Shown piece by piece: positions 34,532 to 42,552 of a stretch of DNA of 64,000 nucleotides. Source of the stretch: JADJAH01 sp964615795 (GTDB lineage: Bacteria; Bacteroidota; Ignavibacteria; Tepidaquicellales; Tepidaquicellaceae); assembly GCA_964615795.1 (NCBI GenBank), contig CAZTQR010000002.1, positions 41,450 to 105,449 on the forward strand, written 5' to 3'. The translations under genes were made by a program, and so were the position numbers. Below the pieces are notes generated by a model that saw only the letters and a list, made by a program, of their open reading frames with translations, searched no databases and was not told the origin of the DNA. Numbering within the stretch: position 1 is the first letter of the stretch; every line of letters begins with the position of its first letter.

Positions 34532-34625
34532 CAAACTTACATCCAATCAGACGGAGAAATTATAGGTTAGAATGTTCTAAATTGGCGGGGGATTCTATAT
34601 TGTGATTTGTAGGGGAAATTACCTA
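34532..34625 (-). promoter_or_regulatory. Candidate regulated promoter of the module-only protein
   Basis: The minus strand has TAAGTTTG (34532-34539), an exact -7 match, with no clear TTG at -33. A 14-bp dyad TTAGAATGTTCTAA (34567-34580) lies where an activator beside the -33 region would bind. The motif TAGGGGAAATTACCTA (34610-34625) is 70 bp above the -7 box, 24 bp farther than at the two other sites. The rest of the gap 34480-34696 is without genes. Confidence 0.5.
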
Positions 34626-34696
34626 TAGAAGTGAATTGCATCATCTAATCTAACAACTGCAGTTGTTGCCCGGCAGAGTTGCAGATGGCGATTCTG

Positions 34697-35350
34697 TCAG
34701 AGTTTGTCTTTGTTCCTTATTGCAAATTCGATCAGGCTGTTTGCTCCTCTGAGATTAAGCTTACTGCTGATGTTTGTTCTGTGATTTTCAACCGTCTTAA
34801 AACTTATCCCGAGGTTTTCGGCGATCTCGCGGGATGTGTTACCGTCTGCTATGAACCTGAGTATCTGAAGCTCCGAAGGCGTAAGTACTTGCAGAAACTC
34901 AGGCACTCCCTTCGTGTTCTTCTTTTTTCTTTTCATGAGTATGTCAGACATTTTCGGGCTCACGAAACTGTCTCCCTTTGAAACTTTGTAAATGCACTCA
35001 TTGATCTCGCTTACAGCGCTGTCTTTCAGCACATATCCGAGCATACCGAATTCCATGCCTTTATCAAAAATATCTTCATCTGCATAAACAGTGAGGAAGA
35101 TGACTTTGACATCGGACCCTATTTCTCTGAGCTTCTTCAGCACATCAATTCCGGTAAGCTCCGGCATGTCAATATCAAGTATTGCAATGTCCGGCTTACC
35201 CTCAACTATATTGCTGAACGCATCAAGTCCGTTGTCTGCTTCGGATATGACCTCAACATTTTCCGATTCCTCTATGATCTGCCTGAGACCTTCCCTGAAC
35301 ACGGGATGGTCATCGGCTACTGTCAGCCTTACTTTACTGTGAAGTTTCAT
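34697..35350 (-). CDS. NarL/FixJ-family response regulator, second copy
   Basis: 217 aa. Receiver: acidic pair at 13-14, phosphoacceptor D59 (AILDIDMPELTG), FLTVYADED and YVLKDSA. LuxR-type helix-turn-helix: LTPSELQILRFIADGNTSRE and FKTVENHRTNISSKLNLRGA. Its start lies 17 bases inside the 3' end of the kinase gene at 35334, so the two are translationally coupled. It is very similar to the regulator at 29493, including an almost identical recognition helix (KTVENHRTNISSKLNLRGA against RTIENHRTNISNKLNLRGS), so both may bind the same DNA sites. Confidence 0.95.
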   Translation of the reverse strand: MKLHSKVRLTVADDHPVFREGLRQIIEESENVEVISEADNGLDAFSNIVEGKPDIAILDIDMPELTGIDVLKKLREIGSDVKVIFLTVYADEDIFDKGMEFGMLGYVLKDSAVSEINECIYKVSKGDSFVSPKMSDILMKRKKKNTKGVPEFLQVLTPSELQILRFIADGNTSREIAENLGISFKTVENHRTNISSKLNLRGANSLIEFAIRNKDKL

Positions 35351-38300
35351 TTTCTTTTCCCTTATGCGGTATGAATATTCTGATTGACGTTCCGCCGTAT
35401 TCGGGCGCTTTGATCTCCATCTTTCCTCCGTAAAGCCTGAGCCTCGTATTTATTCCCAAAAGCCCGAGTCCCGAATTTCCTTTTTCTGTTGGATCGCTTT
35501 CCCTGATTCCCTGACCGTCGTCCGTTATGTTCATGTAAACATTTGATGAGCCCAAGCCTATCTCTATCACTGCATTCTTTGCTCCTGAATGCTTGATAAT
35601 ATTGTTTACAAGTTCCTGCACTATTCTGTAAACATTTAGCTCAAGATCTTTCCCGAAAAGCCCGTCAACATTTTCCAGGTTCGCGTCCATCTTTATTCCG
35701 GATGACTGCTCAGCAAGGTTGAGCATTGATGAAATTGCTTTCGTCAGTCCGAGCCTTTCTATCTTGTGGGGATGCAGATTGTAGGAAATGCTTCGCACGT
35801 CGCTCAATGCATCAGATGACAGCTCGGAAATCTCCTTAAGAACGTCCTTCAGCTTGTCCGGCTCCTTTTCTTTTGTGATGCCAAGGTATGCCTTATTCTT
35901 AAGTATCAGAATGTCATGCGCAATAGTGTCGTGAAGCTCCGATGCGATTCTCTTTCTTTCAGCTTCCTGCGATTCGATGAGCTTTCTGGAGAAGTCATCA
36001 TGCATTGACTTCTCTTTCTGTATCCTGTTCATCTTGCTCCTGTAAACCGCACCGGCTGCAAGCGCGGCAGTCAGTGCACCCGCAGTCCTGAACCACCATG
36101 TGTCCCAGAATGGCGGACTCATCTTCACACGCAATTCAGCTGGCTCACTGCACCATACTCCGTCATTGTTTGTGCCTTTCACTTTGAATATGTACTCACC
36201 GGGTTCGATGTTTGTATAGGTTGCAAACCTCCTTGTTCCGCAGTAATTCCACTCCTTGTCAAAGCCCTCGAGAATGTATGCATAACGGTTCTTTGCAGAG
36301 TCGTTGTATATGAGTGATGCAAACTCAAATGAAAATACACTCTGCCGGTAAGTGAGTTTTACTGCATCAGCATATTCGATCGGTGAACCGATCGAATCGG
36401 ATTCATCATACGGCTGTACTGATCTGTTGAATATCTGAAGATCGGTTATGGCAAGTTCAGGCATGTTAGGATTGTCCAGAACTTCCGTCGGGTAAAAATA
36501 ATTTATTCCTGCGGCGCTCCCCACATAAATTGTTCCGTTTGAATCCCTGAAAATTGCGCCTTCGTTGAATTCACGGTCAAGCAGATTGTCGCTCTCGAAA
36601 TAGTTGGTGATCTTCCCGGTATCAGGCTCAATCTTGGAAAGCCCGTTGATCGTACATACCCAGATGTTTCCGGATTTGTCAACTGTTGCTGATACGGCCG
36701 AGTTGCTTGCCATACCTTCAGCTTCTGAATATCGGCAGATCGCACCGCTCACTTCATCGAACACTATCAGCCCGTGGAGAGCAGTACAGACTGCGATCCT
36801 ACCGGTGTTAACTGCAGTGATGTAGCGTATGTTGTCTGAAAAACATTCATGTGTGTCCGCCATCCGGATGATCCTGTCCCTGGAACTTTCGATCTTCATC
36901 AGTCCCGTATTTGATGCTGAGAACCAGACCGAACCTGCGTCGTCGCAAAAGATTGACCTGACCAGTGAATTTGAAACTGCCCCTTCAACAAGTCCGGTCA
37001 GCGGAGTCTCCGCATACTCTTCTTTTTCCGTATCAAATGCAAACATGCCTCCGAACATTGTTCCGGCAAGAATGTGTTCGCTATTCAGAGGATCCGTGCA
37101 AAGCGAAAATACATTCTTCTTCCTTTCGTCTTGCTCATCCCCAAACAACCAGAAGGCGCCATCTTTGTAATCGAACCTGACAATGCCGCAGTTTGTTGCC
37201 CCTATCCAGATCTTCTCATTCGGTGACTGCAGTATCGAGTAAATTGAATTTCCGGGGAATGTGAGTGAGGAATCTATCTGCTTCTTGTGATACTGTTTCA
37301 TGTTCTGATAGTTCCGGTCAGCAGTAATGATCCCTCTGTTATGTGTCCCGATATAAACGTTCGACCGTGCATCCTTGAAAATGACGTTCACATTCTTAAC
37401 TGTCCTGAACTCTTCGTTAAGCTCTGACGGATTCCGGAATGGCTTTGAATCAAGATCACATTTGCATACCCCCGTGCTTATTGTTCCGACCCAAAGGACA
37501 TTGGTCCTGTCAATGAAAAGGGAGTGAATGGAATTGTCTGAAAGCGAATGAGGATCATCTCTTGCATGCATGTACTTATTGAAGTGGCCGAGTCTTTCGT
37601 CAAGAAGGTTCAGCCCACCGTTCCTTGTTCCTGCCCAAAGCCTCCTGTCCCTGTCTTCGGCAATGGAAGTCACCACGTTGTAAGAAAGACTCGTTGGCTC
37701 ACCGTCGGCGGTGTATTGCTTCACCACACCGCTTTCAGTAATTATGTTCAATCCGGCGGTCGTGCCCGCTACTATCCTCCCTGCGCTGTCACAGTAAAGG
37801 CATCTTAACGCCTCGCCTGTCAGTCCTGAAATTCGATCCATAACAACTGAGTGGCCGTCCGGTGAACTTCTTCCCGGCATTATTTTGTACAGTCCTTCCT
37901 CACTTGTTCCGACATAAAGTCTGCCTTCATTATCAAAGCAGATGCAGGAAACATTTTCCGGAATACCTCCTATGTTCATCACATCAGAAGAAGCGACTAC
38001 GCCTCTCATTATTCCGTTCATTATGAGCAACAGTCCGCCGCCGAAAGTTCCGACAAATATGTTTCCCGCACTGTCTTCGCAGAACGAACTGATGAAAATA
38101 TCCTTTGAACCATCCGAAGATACTTTGATATTGGTAAACTCATCGGTCACGGGGTCATACCTCGACACAATGCCTTTTTCGGAACCGAACCAAAGACACC
38201 CTGCAGAGTCGAGCATTGATGCAAATACAGAAAGGCCTCCAAGCGAATTCTCCTTTTCCGGATCATGCCTGAAGGTCTTCATTCTGTATCCGTCAAATCT

Positions 38301-38411
38301 GCTCAGCCCCTCCTGTGTTCCGAACCACATGAATCCCTTTCTGTCCTGAACGATAGTATAGACCTTGCTCTGTGCAAGGCCCGCATTTCTCGAGTATCCT
38401 GTAAACCTCAT
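35334..38411 (-). CDS. Reg_prop sensor histidine kinase (HisKA_3), second copy
   Basis: 1025 aa. As in the first copy, I count 14 Reg_prop blades (GFMWFGTQEGLSRFDG, GCLWFGSEKGI, RRLWAGTRNGGLNLLD, GNIWVCTINGLSKI), a Y_Y_Y domain (YAYILEGFDKEWNYCG, GEYIFKVKGTNNDGVW), one membrane helix (WFRTAGALTAALAAGAVY) and a kinase core with IASELHDTIAHD (phosphoacceptor His), VNNIIKHSG and DDGQGI. The ATG at 38411 gives MRFTGYSRNAGLAQSK, already inside the first blade, and a stop lies 16 codons upstream with no other start. As in the first copy, no signal peptide is present. A 58-base gap separates it from an exported protein gene that may be cotranscribed. Confidence 0.93.
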   Translation of the reverse strand: MRFTGYSRNAGLAQSKVYTIVQDRKGFMWFGTQEGLSRFDGYRMKTFRHDPEKENSLGGLSVFASMLDSAGCLWFGSEKGIVSRYDPVTDEFTNIKVSSDGSKDIFISSFCEDSAGNIFVGTFGGGLLLIMNGIMRGVVASSDVMNIGGIPENVSCICFDNEGRLYVGTSEEGLYKIMPGRSSPDGHSVVMDRISGLTGEALRCLYCDSAGRIVAGTTAGLNIITESGVVKQYTADGEPTSLSYNVVTSIAEDRDRRLWAGTRNGGLNLLDERLGHFNKYMHARDDPHSLSDNSIHSLFIDRTNVLWVGTISTGVCKCDLDSKPFRNPSELNEEFRTVKNVNVIFKDARSNVYIGTHNRGIITADRNYQNMKQYHKKQIDSSLTFPGNSIYSILQSPNEKIWIGATNCGIVRFDYKDGAFWLFGDEQDERKKNVFSLCTDPLNSEHILAGTMFGGMFAFDTEKEEYAETPLTGLVEGAVSNSLVRSIFCDDAGSVWFSASNTGLMKIESSRDRIIRMADTHECFSDNIRYITAVNTGRIAVCTALHGLIVFDEVSGAICRYSEAEGMASNSAVSATVDKSGNIWVCTINGLSKIEPDTGKITNYFESDNLLDREFNEGAIFRDSNGTIYVGSAAGINYFYPTEVLDNPNMPELAITDLQIFNRSVQPYDESDSIGSPIEYADAVKLTYRQSVFSFEFASLIYNDSAKNRYAYILEGFDKEWNYCGTRRFATYTNIEPGEYIFKVKGTNNDGVWCSEPAELRVKMSPPFWDTWWFRTAGALTAALAAGAVYRSKMNRIQKEKSMHDDFSRKLIESQEAERKRIASELHDTIAHDILILKNKAYLGITKEKEPDKLKDVLKEISELSSDALSDVRSISYNLHPHKIERLGLTKAISSMLNLAEQSSGIKMDANLENVDGLFGKDLELNVYRIVQELVNNIIKHSGAKNAVIEIGLGSSNVYMNITDDGQGIRESDPTEKGNSGLGLLGINTRLRLYGGKMEIKAPEYGGTSIRIFIPHKGKENETSQ

Positions 38412-38469
38412 TAGAATTCCCGGACAGAATAGCTCATCTTCTTGATCGGTTGATTATGCCGGCCCGCTG

Positions 38470-39015
38470 TCATTTATCTATTGGCTTCATTTGAATTTCC
38501 TCCTTCACAGCATGATTGGAAAGCATAATGAAAATGGTTTCCGTTAAGAAATTCAAGTCACTCGAGAGCTTCCTTTCAGTAGCCCTCATCTTGTTCAGCT
38601 TCAGCTCGGCTTCATAGATCTTCTTCTTGCTTGATGATTTGTAGATAAGCTCGGCAACCGCAATTTCCGTTTTTGTCAATACAGAGCGGGCTCCTTCAAG
38701 GCTCCTCCTTAACAGGTCATAGGCAGAGATGACTATGCTGATCTCATCCGGATCAACATGAGGATTCGAAGTGCTGTAGTCACGTTCAGGATGTGTGCCA
38801 AGATTGTCCTGCACATCGAACCATCTGGTTTCATCAATCGTTTCCCCATCACATGGAATAATGCGGTTCCCTATTACTATTTTGCCTGTAGAGTCAATTG
38901 TGATATATGTCTCGACCCTTGGGCAATCCTCCTGTGCAAGTAAAGTTCCGGTTCCCGGCGATGTGATGCATAGAATGAAGAACAGAAGTGACAATGGAGT
39001 TCTAAGTGCTTTCAT
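38470..39015 (-). CDS. Exported protein of unknown function upstream of the second sensor kinase
   Basis: 181 aa from the ATG at 39015, which follows AAGGGAG; an in-frame TTG at 39030 is not needed. A signal peptide (MKALRTPLSLLFFILCITSP, ending near LLAQ) is followed by a short beta region (VETYITIDSTGKIVIGNRII) and a C-terminal helical region of about 90 residues, probably coiled coil (EAELKLNKMRATERKLSSDL). I recognise no family. Because the following sensor lacks its own signal peptide, this protein could be a periplasmic partner, but that is speculation. Confidence 0.7.
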   Translation of the reverse strand: MKALRTPLSLLFFILCITSPGTGTLLAQEDCPRVETYITIDSTGKIVIGNRIIPCDGETIDETRWFDVQDNLGTHPERDYSTSNPHVDPDEISIVISAYDLLRRSLEGARSVLTKTEIAVAELIYKSSSKKKIYEAELKLNKMRATERKLSSDLNFLTETIFIMLSNHAVKEEIQMKPIDK

Positions 39016-39404
39016 TTTTTCTCCCTTCAATTAAGTTAACTACAGTTCCGGCCTCCTGACGGCGGAAGTAATTTTTTGAATAAATTCGATCTTATTGCAG
39101 ACCTCCGCTCATTTTTTAGAAGTAAGCCACCGTATCACCTGATCAGGATCGCTCACTTTCGGGCGGGTTAGTCTGAAACCTCGTCCGCTCTCAGTCACAA
39201 ATCACTAAAGTTACCGAAACATTGGCCTGTGATCACTGCACTTGTAGAAAACGAGTTGGATCATGCTTCAACTTAACACAATGAACAACATCTGACTCGC
39301 AAATCTCTTTGCAATCTGATTAACTTCGGCAAAGAAAAACATAAGTGAATCGGCACATTATAAATAGTTGAACCTACTTAGCCGGGATCATTGTCTTAAG
39401 CATT
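39016..39404. other. Gene-free interval between sensor locus and aspS
   Basis: 389 bases without a supported gene, RNA or strong terminator. The minus-strand transcript of the 38470 gene should start here, but I could not identify a convincing TAnnTTTG box. Confidence 0.5.
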
Positions 39405-41177
39405 CTATTCTTGCTTTTTCACCAGCTGTATTCCAAGCTCTTCAAGCTGGGAAGGCGCAACTTCGCTCGGACAGTCATCCATCAAAGACGATGCCTTAAG
39501 TGTCTTTGGAAATGCTATTGTGTCAGTGATTGACCTGAGTCCGCAGAGTATTGCCACGATCCTGTCAAATCCGACTGCAGCGCCGCCGTGCGGCGGAGCA
39601 CCGTACCTGAATGCTTCTAGTATGAAACCGAACTTCTGCTTTGCCTCTTCGTCTGTCAGGCCTATTATGTCAAACACCTTCTTCTGAATATCGCTCTTAT
39701 GGATTCTTATGCTTCCGCTTGTTACCTCATTTCCGTTAAGGACCAGATCGTAACAGTTTGCGCGGATGCTTTCCACTTCTTCCCGGACGCGGCTGTCGAG
39801 AAATCTAAGATATTCTTCCTTTGGCATGGTGAACACATGATGCTCTGCAACAAACCTCGATTCCTCCTCATCATACTGAAACAACGGAAAGTCAGTCACC
39901 CACAGGAATTCATACCTGCCTTCATCAATCAGCGAAAATTCTTCCGCAAGCCTGAGCCTGAGTTGTCCCAATGCCGCCAGCGCTTTCTTTCTTTCTCCGC
40001 TTATTATGAAAAGCGTGTCTCCAGCATTTGCCTGTGATCTCTCCTTTACGGCATTCATTGTTTCTTCATTCATAAACTTTGCCAGCGGTGACTGAACTCC
40101 TTCAGACGTGAACTTAATATATCCGAGGCCGCCAAAGCCGAGCTTCTTCACGAACTCCGTAAGATTGTCAATCACCTTCCGCGTCACTTCTTTTCCTTCA
40201 AGCTTCAGCGCCGCAACTATGCCTCCTCCGTCAAGTGCATCGCGGAACACCTTGAACTCTGAACCGGCAACCTGTTCAGAAAGATGAATGATCTTCATAT
40301 CGCCGACAATCCTCAGGTCAGGTTTTTCTGTCCCGTAGTTCTCCATCGCTTCGTCGTATGTCATTCTTCTGAATGGAAGTTTCAGATCCGTTCCCTTGAT
40401 CTCCTTCCATATCTCAAAGAACATTCCTTCCAGCATTTCAAATACATCGTCCTGCGTAACAAAGCTCATCTCAAGATCGATCTGCGTGAATTCCGGCTGG
40501 CGGTCGGCACGTAGATCTTCATCCCGAAAACACTTGCAGATCTGCACATACCTGTCAAGCCCCGATACCATCAGTATCTGTTTATAGATCTGAGGTGACT
40601 GCGGCAATGCGTAGAACTTTCCGTTGTGAACCCTCGAAGGGACCAGATAATCTCTCGCTCCTTCCGGAGTTGATTTCATCAGAATCGGTGTTTCAACTTC
40701 TACAAAATCATGCTTCTCGAAATACTTACGAACTATCTGATAAACTCTGCTCCTTAACACCAGATTTGATGTAAGACTGTTCCTCCGAAGGTCAAGATAC
40801 CTGTACCTGAGCCGCAGATCGTCCGCAGCTTTTATGTCTTCTTCAACAACGAACGGCGTGATCTCGGAAGTGTTGAGGATTTCAATTGAATCCACATCCA
40901 CTTCGATCTCACCCGTCGGTATGTTCTTATTAATGCTCTCTCTACCTATTACTTTCCCTTTGGCTGAGATCACAAATTCATTGCCGAGTGAAAGTGCAAC
41001 ATCGTGAACGCTCCTTTTTTCCGGCGAGATCTTCAGCTGTGTAATTCCGTACCTGTCCCTGATGTCAATGAATATGATTCCGCCGAGGTCTCTTCTCTTT
41101 GCCACCCAGCCGTTGAGCAAAACTTCTTCTCCGATGTTACCTGTCCTGAGGTCTCCGCAGGTATTTGTTCTTTTCAT
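39405..41177 (-). CDS. aspS: Aspartyl-tRNA synthetase
   Basis: 590 aa, the length of bacterial-type AspRS with a GAD insertion. The N-terminal OB-fold anticodon-binding domain (VLLNGWVAKRRDLGGIIFID) is followed by class II motif 2 (CFRDEDLRADRQPEFTQIDL, near 215), the GAD domain (about 290-400) and motif 3 (GGAAVGFDRIVAIL, near 535). It charges tRNA-Asp for translation. Bacterial AspRS of this class may be discriminating or non-discriminating; the sequence alone does not settle this. A terminator (of hppD) lies just upstream, so it is transcribed separately. Confidence 0.98.
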   Translation of the reverse strand: MKRTNTCGDLRTGNIGEEVLLNGWVAKRRDLGGIIFIDIRDRYGITQLKISPEKRSVHDVALSLGNEFVISAKGKVIGRESINKNIPTGEIEVDVDSIEILNTSEITPFVVEEDIKAADDLRLRYRYLDLRRNSLTSNLVLRSRVYQIVRKYFEKHDFVEVETPILMKSTPEGARDYLVPSRVHNGKFYALPQSPQIYKQILMVSGLDRYVQICKCFRDEDLRADRQPEFTQIDLEMSFVTQDDVFEMLEGMFFEIWKEIKGTDLKLPFRRMTYDEAMENYGTEKPDLRIVGDMKIIHLSEQVAGSEFKVFRDALDGGGIVAALKLEGKEVTRKVIDNLTEFVKKLGFGGLGYIKFTSEGVQSPLAKFMNEETMNAVKERSQANAGDTLFIISGERKKALAALGQLRLRLAEEFSLIDEGRYEFLWVTDFPLFQYDEEESRFVAEHHVFTMPKEEYLRFLDSRVREEVESIRANCYDLVLNGNEVTSGSIRIHKSDIQKKVFDIIGLTDEEAKQKFGFILEAFRYGAPPHGGAAVGFDRIVAILCGLRSITDTIAFPKTLKASSLMDDCPSEVAPSQLEELGIQLVKKQE

Positions 41178-41202
41178 TTGTATGTTCAGATCTTTGAATT
41201 GT

Positions 41203-41242
41203 TAAAATTAAAAAAGGGCTGAAGTATTCTCCCAGCCCTTTT
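41203..41242 (-). terminator. Rho-independent terminator of hppD
   Basis: A 10-bp stem AAAAGGGCTG/CAGCCCTTTT (41212-41221 and 41233-41242), followed on the minus strand by TTAATTTTAA after the A/T part of the stem, lies 24 bases past the hppD stop. Confidence 0.85.
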
Positions 41243-41265
41243 GATCTAAAATCCGGTCGTGATGT

Positions 41266-42411
41266 TCAGAGAGTTCCTCTGAGCGCCTGTTCCCTCTCTA
41301 TCGCCTCGAACAAGGCCTTGAAGTTGCCCTTTCCAAAGCTCCTTGCGCCCTTTCTCTGAATTATCTCGAAGAAGACTGTAGGCCTGTCTTCAATTGGCTT
41401 GGTGAATATCTGCAGTAGGTATCCGTCATCATCCCTGTCAACAAGGATTCCCAGTTCTTCAAGCACATGAACATCCTCGTCTATCTTCCCCACTCTGTCC
41501 TGAAGTTCCGTGTAGTAAGTCGTGGGAACCGTGAGAAATTCTATTCCCCTTTCCCGAAGTCCGGTAACTGTGTCAAGGATGTTTGCCGTTGACATGGCAA
41601 TATGCTGAGCTCCGGCCGACTTATAGAAATCAAGATACTCTTCGATCTGCGACTTCTTCTTGCCCTGCGCCGGCTCATTGATCGGAAACTTTATCTTTCC
41701 CGAGCCATTCTGCATCACCTTGCTCATAAGAGCAGTGTATTCTGTCGATATATCCTTGTCATCAAATGATATGAGCTGATTGAATCCCATAGTATGTGCG
41801 TAGAACTTCACCCACTCCACCATCTTTCCCAGTTCAACGTTTCCGACGATATGGTCAACAGACTTCAGCCCTGTATCCTTGATTCCCTTGACTGCCTTTG
41901 CGCCTGCATCCATAAATCCCGGCATGAAAAGCCCGGAGTAATTCTTCCTTTCGATGAATGTGTGGATTGTATCACCGTAAGTTTTGATGGCGGATTTAAC
42001 GATAACTCCGTTTTCATCTTTCACCTCTACGGGCTCATGAACACTCACTGCACCTCTCTTGACAGTCTCTTCGTATGCGCTCCTTGCATCATCCACTTCA
42101 AAAGCAATATCCCTAACACCGTCACCGTGCTTCTTATGGTGCTCGGCAATAAAACTGTCATCACTCAGCGGCGACGAAAGAACAAATCTTATCTTTCCCT
42201 GTTCAAGCAGGTAAGATGCCTTCTCCCTGTTACCCGTTTCAAGTCCTGAATATCCCGTGAGTTTGAATCCGAGAGCATACTGATAATAGATCGCTGACTG
42301 CTTTGCATTGCCTACATAGAATTCAAGATGGTCTATCCTTTTGAGAGGAAGAAAGTCTCCGGCTGTACCGCTTCCTGCCGACTTACTCTCGACTTCCTGT
42401 ACTGATTCCAT
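41266..42411 (-). CDS. hppD: 4-Hydroxyphenylpyruvate dioxygenase
   Basis: 381 aa. It converts 4-hydroxyphenylpyruvate to homogentisate with Fe(II) and O2 in tyrosine catabolism. Both vicinal-oxygen-chelate halves are present. The three iron ligands fall at the expected spacing: His near 185 (SVDHIVGNVELG), His near 267 (GAQHIAMSTANI) and Glu near 349 (VFFEIIQRKGARSFGKGNFK). That last stretch is the family signature. The homogentisate-degrading genes are not in the window; the gene appears monocistronic. Confidence 0.96.
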   Translation of the reverse strand: MESVQEVESKSAGSGTAGDFLPLKRIDHLEFYVGNAKQSAIYYQYALGFKLTGYSGLETGNREKASYLLEQGKIRFVLSSPLSDDSFIAEHHKKHGDGVRDIAFEVDDARSAYEETVKRGAVSVHEPVEVKDENGVIVKSAIKTYGDTIHTFIERKNYSGLFMPGFMDAGAKAVKGIKDTGLKSVDHIVGNVELGKMVEWVKFYAHTMGFNQLISFDDKDISTEYTALMSKVMQNGSGKIKFPINEPAQGKKKSQIEEYLDFYKSAGAQHIAMSTANILDTVTGLRERGIEFLTVPTTYYTELQDRVGKIDEDVHVLEELGILVDRDDDGYLLQIFTKPIEDRPTVFFEIIQRKGARSFGKGNFKALFEAIEREQALRGTL

Positions 42412-42552
42412 GGTGATCTGTGTTATTCTTCTGTGAATTTTGAGGCAATTTATGCAAAATAAGTCAAATTGTTAATGGACTTTTTCTGCTGAGAACTTTC
42501 AGCTCACAGCATCTAAGCCATAGATTGGCTCACTGAAAATATCCCGCAAATT

